The position numbers were made by a program, and so were the translations under genes. This document shows positions 1 through 6,407 of a stretch of DNA of 7,054 nucleotides, piece after piece (position 1 is the stretch's first letter; every line of letters starts with the position of its first letter). The stretch lies in assembly GCA_023397045.1 (NCBI GenBank), contig JAEWUR010000669.1, positions 1 to 7,054 on the forward strand, given 5' to 3'. Below the pieces are notes generated by a model. It did not search any database. It was given only the letters and a program-made list of their open reading frames with translations, and was not told the DNA's origin. The stretch comes from Planctomycetota bacterium. GTDB taxonomy: Bacteria > Planctomycetota > Planctomycetia > Pirellulales > Thermoguttaceae.

Positions 1-3000
1 GAGACGATCACCGAGGACATGCACACGGGCATGCGCATCAATGCCGCGGGATGGAAATCGATCGCAGTGAGCGAGGAAATGGTCGTCGGCCTTGCGCCGG
101 ACGATGCCGAGACGTTCGCGAGCCAACGCCTTCGCTGGGGAGAAGGCAATCTTAGCGTCATGGCCTACGACAACCCCCTGACGATGAAGGGCCTCACGCT
201 GGCCGGCCGCATCAACTATCTTGCGTCGATCGGCTCATGGACGTTGGGACCGGCCCGATTGGTCCTTTACCTGACGCCGCTCATCATGTTGGCAACCGGC
301 ATTGCGCCGGTGTCCGACCTCAGCGCGAGATATGGCGTCATCGTAGGGTGCTATCTTGTGTCGGTGTGGACGGCGGTCAAGTTGGCATCGAACGGCTGCG
401 GCAACTTCATCGGGATCGAGATGGCCATGATGGCATCGTTCCATTTGCAGATCCGTGCGTTGTGGCGAGCCATTTTCGGGCGGCGCCGACAGCGATTCGT
501 CGTGACGCGAAAAGGCTCGAATCGCGGGTCGCACATGGCGGGCCTTCGGCTGATGTGGCCGCAGGCCGCGATTGTCGCGTTTTCGATCATTGCCGCCAGT
601 TGGGCGATCTCACGACTGTTTTTCGGCATGTCAGCCGACTACTTCGGTCTGATCATCGGATGCGGCTTGGCCATCTACAACTCGTGGCTCGCAATGAACG
701 TCTTGGATCGAGCCATGACAAGCCGGATTTCTGACGATCCGTGGCGGCATCCGCTCTGCACGGAGGTCGAGTATACGGTGAACGACGTGACGCATTCGGC
801 CGTATCCGTCGCGTTCAACGAACTCGGCTGCAACATGTTGACATGGACGGCGTTGGAGCCCGGCTGCGCGCTGAGCCTGACGTTCCATTCTCCGGTTGGC
901 CAAACGACATGCCAGGGCCGTGTCGTGTCGTCCCTCCCGCTGAATCGCCGAACCCGTTCCATCTACCTGAATAATGTGACCTTCGAGCAATCGGACAATC
1001 CCCAGCAGACACGGCAAACCGACGCGCTGCACGACATGATCCTGCGATACGCCGTGCCGGTTGTCACGATGACGCACCACACGACCCACCAAGGCACGCG
1101 GGCATTGCCGGAAGAGCTGAGCGGGGATGGCGACTTCCCGATGCCGGCGATCGTGGATACGGGGTTGCCCGGCATGGCCCCGCAGCATACCGTCGCGCTA
1201 TCGCTCGATCGTCGAGGTTTCGTAGCGACAATGTCGGTTTCGTGTCCGGTTGGCAAAACGGTCCGAGTCGACCTCGATGCACCGATGGGCCGGCGGCAAA
1301 TTGATGTGAAGGTACACAACGTCGACATCTTGCGGGTCGGCGCATTGATTGTTCACCAACACGAGTTTCGCTGGCGCGATCCGGCTTCCATGAGAGACCT
1401 GGTGTTGGAGAAAAACCGGTGGAAGCGTTCGCTTCGGAAAACGGCCGCGACGATGCGAAATCATCGTCAGCCCGCTCGTGTGAAGATCCTTGCACTGGCG
1501 GCGTCGGTCGCGCTCGCGGCCGCCACGGCGTTTCTGTTCGAGGCGAGTCATCGCGAAGACATTTTTTTGGCCACGGTGGCCGCAGCGCCCGGCGTCGGCG
1601 GTCAAGAGGAAAAGACCAGAGCCCTGGTGCTTGCCGTCGTGAGATCTCCGAACGCCACGGCCAACCGAATTCTCCTCGCCTACGAGGCCGCCGTTGCGCT
1701 GGACGATGATGCGAATGCGGCGGAACTTGCAGGACGATTGGCACAACAAGTGAAGGCCAACAGCTTCGATTGGTCGTTGACGCAGGCCAGGCATCTTGTT
1801 AGGGCCGGCCAGTTTGAGGCGGCCGAGGCGGTTTTCGATCAACTTCTGGGAAGACGGCAGGAGAGCCACCTGCCACTGGAGGAGAAAGCCAAGGTCTATC
1901 GCGAGGCCGCACGGTCGGCGCTCGCGGCGGACCACCTCGACCAAGCGGTTGAGCGTTTTTTGCGAGCAAGTGATCTTCAGGCTGCCGACCCCGAACAAGC
2001 GGAGGAATTACTTGGCGTCTTGATCGCCGCGCGCAAGACGGAACTCGCGATTCAGGTCCTCCGGCAGTTGGAGGTGTCCGACTATGCCTTGGGCCGCATT
2101 GTCGACGTGTATGAAATGGCGGACCAGCCCGATAAGGCGATTCCGGAGTTGGAGGAATTGCTTCGCAGGAATCCTCGCGACGCTCGGGTTGTTCGGCGGC
2201 TTGCCGAGATTGAATCGACACGACGCAATTTCGCGAAGTCCGCGGAATATTATGCGATCTTGCACGACCTGAATCCGGGAAACGCGATGGTGACGAAAAA
2301 ACTAGGCGAGGCGAAGTTGCTTTGCGCTCGCGAAGCCGTTGCGGCCGGCGATTTGGAGGCGGCCGGGACGTTGTTCGACGAGTCGTTCCGGCTGGAATCG
2401 CCCAATGATGCGGTGAAGGCTGAGTACGCCGGCTACTTGGCACGCATTGGCCGCGCCGACGAAGCGATCGCTCTGCTCGAACCGCTCCAGGACACTGCGT
2501 CGCGACGGCAGCTTGCCGCAATACTCGAAATGCAGGGCAAGACCGCTCAGTCGCTACAGGTCCTCGCGGAGCTTGAGAAGGAGAATGCAGCCGACGCGTC
2601 CACCGAACGCGGCATCGCAAGGTTGCTCGTCGCCGACCGTCGCTATGAGGAAGCGGCGACTCGATTGGTCGCCCTTTTGCGAGAAGACCCGAACGATGCC
2701 GAATTGCGGCGACAGTTTGTTGATGCCGTGGCGGCGTTGGACCATTGGAACGATGCCATTCGCCAGACAATGGTCGGCATCTTCGAGGGTTATCAACACG
2801 ATGGCTATCCCGCCCTTGACGAGGTTGGGTACGAGCGGCTTGCCGATGCCTTGCGGCGGCTTGGAATGTATGACGAGGCCGAGGTGGTGCTGCGTCACGC
2901 GGTGGAGCAATTCCCAGCCACGCGCCGCCTTCGTTTCGCGTTGGCCCAGACCCTGAGCACCCTGGGGCGATACGAGGACGCGGATGCCCAGTATCAACTC

Positions 3001-3030
3001 CTCCTGAAGGGACAGTCCTCTCACGATTGA
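1..3030 (+). CDS. bcsA: Cellulose synthase catalytic subunit (BcsA-like GT2) fused to PilZ-like domains and a TPR region; 5' end outside the window
   Basis: This is the 3' part of an inner-membrane processive family 2 glycosyltransferase; 1009 residues are visible and the frame is open at base 1. Seen directly: TED (residues 4-6, the catalytic-base motif), QRLRW (residues 42-46, the QxxRW acceptor-site motif), about four membrane helices (near residues 85-105, 111-129, 190-210, 214-231) and FVVTRKG (nt 496-516), matching the BcsA gating-loop FxVTxK motif. A PilZ-like domain follows from about residue 247, but its RxxxR reads RHPLC and its DxSxxG reads NELGCN. A second barrel-like segment lies near residues 396-470. 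A hydrophobic helix (about 496-514) then leads into roughly ten TPR units up to the stop. The family makes beta-1,4-glucan from UDP-glucose and extrudes it; the exact polymer here is inferred. Ordinary BcsA ends shortly after one PilZ domain, so the TPR tail is an unusual fusion. The substrate-binding aspartates and the start codon lie upstream, unseen. Confidence 0.88.
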   Translation, partial: ETITEDMHTGMRINAAGWKSIAVSEEMVVGLAPDDAETFASQRLRWGEGNLSVMAYDNPLTMKGLTLAGRINYLASIGSWTLGPARLVLYLTPLIMLATGIAPVSDLSARYGVIVGCYLVSVWTAVKLASNGCGNFIGIEMAMMASFHLQIRALWRAIFGRRRQRFVVTRKGSNRGSHMAGLRLMWPQAAIVAFSIIAASWAISRLFFGMSADYFGLIIGCGLAIYNSWLAMNVLDRAMTSRISDDPWRHPLCTEVEYTVNDVTHSAVSVAFNELGCNMLTWTALEPGCALSLTFHSPVGQTTCQGRVVSSLPLNRRTRSIYLNNVTFEQSDNPQQTRQTDALHDMILRYAVPVVTMTHHTTHQGTRALPEELSGDGDFPMPAIVDTGLPGMAPQHTVALSLDRRGFVATMSVSCPVGKTVRVDLDAPMGRRQIDVKVHNVDILRVGALIVHQHEFRWRDPASMRDLVLEKNRWKRSLRKTAATMRNHRQPARVKILALAASVALAAATAFLFEASHREDIFLATVAAAPGVGGQEEKTRALVLAVVRSPNATANRILLAYEAAVALDDDANAAELAGRLAQQVKANSFDWSLTQARHLVRAGQFEAAEAVFDQLLGRRQESHLPLEEKAKVYREAARSALAADHLDQAVERFLRASDLQAADPEQAEELLGVLIAARKTELAIQVLRQLEVSDYALGRIVDVYEMADQPDKAIPELEELLRRNPRDARVVRRLAEIESTRRNFAKSAEYYAILHDLNPGNAMVTKKLGEAKLLCAREAVAAGDLEAAGTLFDESFRLESPNDAVKAEYAGYLARIGRADEAIALLEPLQDTASRRQLAAILEMQGKTAQSLQVLAELEKENAADASTERGIARLLVADRRYEEAATRLVALLREDPNDAELRRQFVDAVAALDHWNDAIRQTMVGIFEGYQHDGYPALDEVGYERLADALRRLGMYDEAEVVLRHAVEQFPATRRLRFALAQTLSTLGRYEDADAQYQLLLKGQSSHD

Positions 3031-3220
3031 CCGATTGCGACAAAATCGCATACGAAAGGGCAATTAACGCCTTCGGTCGACGCGTTGAATTATGCACACC
3101 TCCCTGCCGGGGGAGAATCCACGCATAAGCGGGAGATAGAACAACGAGTCGGCCCTGTCCTGTCGATACTCTGTTAAGTCTATCCGTGCGCGATGGAGTG
3201 ACGATGTCCAGGGGTGGGCC
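3031..3220. other. Intergenic gap with weak hairpins between synthase and porin genes
   Basis: These 190 bases contain no convincing gene. Three weak stem-loops can be seen. TGCGA/TCGCA (3036-3050) has a CAAAA loop. AATTAACGC at 3062-3070 pairs with GCGTTGAATT at 3082-3091 with one bulged G. CTCCC/GGGAG (3100-3115) has a six-base loop. None is followed by a run of T, so none is a clear intrinsic terminator, and I find no confident -35/-10 pair. I also do not recognise a c-di-GMP riboswitch. The gap is long for a tightly coupled operon, so the porin gene may have its own promoter or be read through from the synthase gene. Confidence 0.5.
3210..3214 (+). promoter_or_regulatory. Probable ribosome binding site for the TPR-porin GTG start
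   Basis: AGGGG lies six bases before the GTG at 3221. It supports this GTG as the start; no in-frame ATG, GTG or TTG occurs in the roughly 50 bases upstream, and the GTG leads straight into a signal peptide. A second SD-like GGAG (3195-3198) sits five bases before an out-of-frame ATG at 3204. Confidence 0.4.
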
Positions 3221-6200
3221 GTGCATTTTCTGAGCCGTGGGCGGTTGCTGTTGTGCTGGGCGTTTCTGGCGGGAATCGCCGCCGCGCCGGTCCACGCCCA
3301 GCCGCCGTCCGCCGATCACGCGACGCAGAACGGCGATCAGAAGCTCGAAGCAGATATTCTCCTGGGCGCGGCGCGAAACGCTCTTTCTCGCGGTGATCTC
3401 GACGCGGCCCTGCAACGATTCGAGGAGTTCCGGAAACGGTTTCCCGATCGCGACGATGTCCGCCGCGAATATGCCGATGCGTTGTTTGGGGCGGGACGCG
3501 TGCGGGAAGCCCTGCCCGAATATGACCGGATCCTCGAACAGAACGCCGACAATCCTCAGTTCCTGCGCACGTATGTCGACGCATTGCTGCGGGTTGGCGA
3601 TCACCCCCGAGCGAAACAGTTGTTGACCGAAGGCGTCGGTCGATTCTCCGATCGCGTGGATTTCGCGGCGTCTCTCGCATTGCTTCATGCCTTGGATGGC
3701 GAGACCGCGGCGGCCGACGAACTGATCCGAACCAGGATCCACGGTCGCGATCTGTCGGACGATCGAACGCGAGTCGATGCCGCGGCCCTATACGTTCAAT
3801 TGGGTCGGCCCGACGATGCGGCGCCAATCCTCGATGGCCTGTTGAAGAATGATCCGAACGACGCTCGCGTCCTCGGCCTGTCGGTTCGCTATGCCTTGCT
3901 GATCGGCGATAATTCGATGGCTGTCCAACAGTTGGAGAAGCTGGATGGCCTATTCCCAGGGAACGTCGCGTTGCGTCTTGAGCTTGCTTCCGCCCTTTAC
4001 GCGGCCGACGACTACTCCGAGGCGGGGCGATTATTCGAGGACGTCCTGCGGCGGTTGCCCAACGATGCGACCGCTTTGATCGGCTGTGCCAGGGTGGCCA
4101 TGCGAGACGATCGGATGGACGCCGCCGACCAATTCCTGGAACAGGTCCCCAGCGACCTCCGCAACCGGCAATGGCTTCTGGCCGTCTCCGAGCGCGACAC
4201 GATTGTCGGAGATTACGACGATGGGCACCGAATTCTTGCCCGACTGATCGACGACAATCCGGACGATCGTCAGGCAATGATGGCATTGGCGGATCTGAAT
4301 CGCGCGCAGAACGAGTTCATTAAGGCCGACGCGATTTACGCGGCCTTGGGCGCGGGAAAGAACAACTCGGCCGCCGACCTGCATCTTGCCATGTCGCTGT
4401 ATCTTCAGCGGCGATACGGCCGAGCCGAACAGATCTGCCGTTACCTCGTGGCCGGCGATCCCGCCAACGCCGAGGCGAACGTACTGCTCGCCCGTATCTT
4501 GATGAAAACCTGTCGAGCGACCGAGGCCGCCGAATGTCTGAGGCAGGCCCAGGCCGCCTCGCGCCATGCGCTGCCCGAATGCCTTTACTTCTCGCAGTTC
4601 TGCCCCAGCGTACCCGCTCCCGACGCAGCCGACGAATCGCGGCCGATCTTCACCGCGGCCGCACTTTTCGACTTGGCGATGGAAGACGGCCGCCGCGATT
4701 GGGCCAAACAGGTGCTGGAACAAGCCTTGGCGATCGATCCCGAGAACATCCTGCTGCGAACGCGGTTGGCCGAGTGGCACGCGTCGTTTGGCGTGCCTTG
4801 CGAGGCAAGCCGTGCCGCGGAAATCTACCGAGAGTTGCTGGCTCGGCAACCCTGTAACCAGAAGTGGATGCTCGGTCTCGCCCGAGCGTATGTCACGATG
4901 CGATGCAACGCCGAAGCGATGGCGCTTTATCAGAAGTTGCGATGCCAGTCGCCGGCGAATTATCTCTACGCGCGCGAAACGGCCCGGGTGGTCTTTTTTG
5001 TCTGTGGATCGCCGCAGGGACTGGCCGAATACGATTCGGAAATCTGCCATTGGACCGGGCTCAAAGAGGAGGCGTGCCGATTGGCGATCGAGCGTCGGGC
5101 CAAGGCGGCGCACTATTCGCAACCCAGCGTCGCGTCGCACGACTATGAGCGTTTGTTGGCCCTCGAACCCTACGAACAGCACCTCGCATTCGAACTTGGA
5201 CAAGCGCAGGGCAGTTTGGGCGAAACCACCAATGCGATCGGCGCCTACGAAGACCTTCTGGCCGGCAGCCCCAACCACCGCGACGCACAAGTGGCGCTCG
5301 AAGGGAAGCAACTGGAACAGTGTCCCGTCGTCGCCGCCGACACGCGGTTCGTGCGCGAGCGTGGCCGTGACGGGCTAACGTCCATCGATCGGTTCGGCGA
5401 ATACGTGAGCTACCAGTTCGCGCGTCTCGAAGAAAACGAGCATCTCTCGCTCGGCTACGGACGCCTGACGTTGGCGCCGACCTATGGACAGGGAACGGCC
5501 GGCAACGCGCTGACGTTTCGCTATCAGAAGCAGGTGGACGGTCTCTGCCGGTCATTGCTTTCACCCTACACTCCTATGGCGTTTTTCGTCGACGGCGAGC
5601 TGCAACAGTTCGACCGATTTGTCTCCACACGCCCGGACTTCGAGGCCGGCGTTCGGATTCGCTCGTTCGACGATCTCGTCTGGACGGTCTCGGGCACGAT
5701 GGACAACGTTCTCGAAAACGGCGAGTCGCTTCTGCAAGACATTTATCGCGGCGGGTTGCGGACGGACCTGGACTTCATGCCGTGCAACGATTGGCGAACC
5801 GAGGCGACGTTTTCGATGCAGGCCTATTCGGACGACAACACGCGATACGCGGCAGAGTTCCGCAATTGGCTCCAATTGACGCCCGACCCGCGGCGTCTTA
5901 CCCTGTTGTTGAACGGCTACTATTGGAATTTCGCCGAGGCCTCGGTTTTTAGCCCCGGACCCGATCCGTATCGCGATATGGTGCATCCCTACTGGACGCC
6001 GATCAACTATTGGATGGGCGATGTCGGCCTGGAATACAAACGCTGGCTATCGTGGGATCGATTCGACGGCGCGCAGCATTGCTGGGTGTCGTTCTCGGTC
6101 GTTAAACGTTGGGACAACCAGCGGCAGAACTATATGGTCTACCGGGGCACGCTCAATTGGGACATCACCCGTCGATTGAGCGGCTACGCGCTGAGCGAGT

Positions 6201-6262
6201 ATGATGAAGGCTCACCCTATCGCGGCACCTGGGCGTATGGCGGTCTTGCGTTGAAACTCTGA
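3221..6262 (+). CDS. Secreted TPR protein with C-terminal outer-membrane beta-barrel (BcsC/PgaA-type exopolysaccharide export porin)
   Basis: This 1013-residue protein probably forms the outer-membrane exit for the polymer made by the upstream synthase. It starts at GTG with a signal peptide: Arg at 6 and 8, a hydrophobic core LLLCWAFLAG, and a VHA-Q cleavage site after residue 26. Residues 30 to about 700 are degenerate TPR units of about 34 residues, recognisable by repeated patterns such as AxxLFxxGRxxEALPEYDRIL and ALYAADDYSEAGRLFEDVL. From about residue 721 the character changes to alternating aromatic and polar strands separated by turns (for example HLSLGYGRLTLAP, RRLTLLLNGYYWNF, GTWAYGGLALKL at the terminus), consistent with a roughly 14-16-stranded barrel of about 290 residues. 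This signal-TPR-barrel order is that of BcsC and PgaA; the assignment rests on architecture and neighbourhood, not on a recognised sequence match. The stop is at 6260-6262. Odd features are 12 cysteines between residues 431 and 701 and a terminal Leu where many barrels end in Phe. Confidence 0.82.
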   Translation: MHFLSRGRLLLCWAFLAGIAAAPVHAQPPSADHATQNGDQKLEADILLGAARNALSRGDLDAALQRFEEFRKRFPDRDDVRREYADALFGAGRVREALPEYDRILEQNADNPQFLRTYVDALLRVGDHPRAKQLLTEGVGRFSDRVDFAASLALLHALDGETAAADELIRTRIHGRDLSDDRTRVDAAALYVQLGRPDDAAPILDGLLKNDPNDARVLGLSVRYALLIGDNSMAVQQLEKLDGLFPGNVALRLELASALYAADDYSEAGRLFEDVLRRLPNDATALIGCARVAMRDDRMDAADQFLEQVPSDLRNRQWLLAVSERDTIVGDYDDGHRILARLIDDNPDDRQAMMALADLNRAQNEFIKADAIYAALGAGKNNSAADLHLAMSLYLQRRYGRAEQICRYLVAGDPANAEANVLLARILMKTCRATEAAECLRQAQAASRHALPECLYFSQFCPSVPAPDAADESRPIFTAAALFDLAMEDGRRDWAKQVLEQALAIDPENILLRTRLAEWHASFGVPCEASRAAEIYRELLARQPCNQKWMLGLARAYVTMRCNAEAMALYQKLRCQSPANYLYARETARVVFFVCGSPQGLAEYDSEICHWTGLKEEACRLAIERRAKAAHYSQPSVASHDYERLLALEPYEQHLAFELGQAQGSLGETTNAIGAYEDLLAGSPNHRDAQVALEGKQLEQCPVVAADTRFVRERGRDGLTSIDRFGEYVSYQFARLEENEHLSLGYGRLTLAPTYGQGTAGNALTFRYQKQVDGLCRSLLSPYTPMAFFVDGELQQFDRFVSTRPDFEAGVRIRSFDDLVWTVSGTMDNVLENGESLLQDIYRGGLRTDLDFMPCNDWRTEATFSMQAYSDDNTRYAAEFRNWLQLTPDPRRLTLLLNGYYWNFAEASVFSPGPDPYRDMVHPYWTPINYWMGDVGLEYKRWLSWDRFDGAQHCWVSFSVVKRWDNQRQNYMVYRGTLNWDITRRLSGYALSEYDEGSPYRGTWAYGGLALKL

Positions 6263-6295
6263 CTTGCCCGTGTCATAGCGGTCCAGCCCGCACTC

Positions 6296-6311
6296 TCACC
6301 ACACGGGGTGA
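6296..6311. other. Short weak stem-loop downstream of the porin gene
   Basis: TCACC (6296-6300) can pair with GGTGA (6307-6311) across a six-base loop, 34 bases after the porin stop codon. No T-tract follows (AAATGCC comes next), so it is not a standard intrinsic terminator. It could help stabilise the 3' end of the message. Confidence 0.2.
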
Positions 6312-6329
6312 AATGCCAACAATCCGTAG

Positions 6330-6347
6330 GTTATGCTTTAGCATAAC
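6330..6347. repeat. Left 18-base palindrome of the repeat element
   Basis: GTTATGCT and AGCATAAC form a perfect eight-base stem around a central TT. The unit differs from its partner at 6368-6385 only in this centre. Confidence 0.85.
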
Positions 6348-6367
6348 GGAACGTTGGTTGGCAAATT

Positions 6368-6385
6368 GTTATGCTTAAGCATAAC
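6368..6385. repeat. Right 18-base perfect palindrome of the repeat element
   Basis: GTTATGCTTAAGCATAAC is identical to its own reverse complement over all 18 bases. Such symmetry also suits a dimeric DNA-binding protein, though no regulator is implied by the position, which is downstream of both flanking genes. Confidence 0.85.
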
Positions 6386-6407
6386 CTACGGTGGGTAGAA
6401 ATGCGGT

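Larger units (their letters stand above)
6324..6391. repeat. Nested-palindrome repeat element (REP/BIME-like pair) between convergent genes
   Basis: Two 24-base arms, 6324-6347 and 6368-6391, are inverted copies separated by a 20-base spacer; 23 of 24 positions pair, with a single T/T mismatch (6339 against 6376). Each arm also contains its own 18-base palindrome (6330-6347 and 6368-6385), and each has CCGTAG or its complement CTACGG at the outer edge. The element can fold either as one long hairpin or as two short ones. A further pairing, TGCCAAC (6314-6320) with GTTGGCA (6357-6363), encloses the first arm. It is AT-richer than the genes around it. The position between two convergent stop codons suits a two-way transcription barrier, a REP/BIME-type repeat or a small MITE-like remnant. 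No T-tract, transposase or target-site duplication is evident. Confidence 0.85.

Noticed and set aside
3031..3220. c-di-GMP riboswitch or strong promoter ahead of the porin gene
   Set aside because: No GEMM-like core and no good -35/-10 pair could be recognised by eye; the hairpins are short and weak.
1799..3742. A 647-codon open frame on the minus strand across both large genes
   Set aside because: It is antisense to clear TPR coding sequence, runs through the intergenic gap, is rich in Arg/Pro/Ser and shows no domain. Long antisense frames are common in GC-rich coding DNA.
3180..4286. A 368-codon open frame on the minus strand over the porin 5' end
   Set aside because: The translation is extremely Arg-rich and low in complexity, as expected for the complement of GC-rich codons; no family features.
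4031..5311. A 426-codon open frame on the minus strand inside the porin gene
   Set aside because: It is antisense to the TPR region with no recognisable motif or start context; treated as a shadow frame.
6324..6391. CRISPR array or intrinsic terminator reading of the nested palindromes
   Set aside because: There are only two units, inverted rather than direct with a single spacer, so it is not a CRISPR array. No T-run follows either hairpin on either strand, so a classical intrinsic terminator is not supported.
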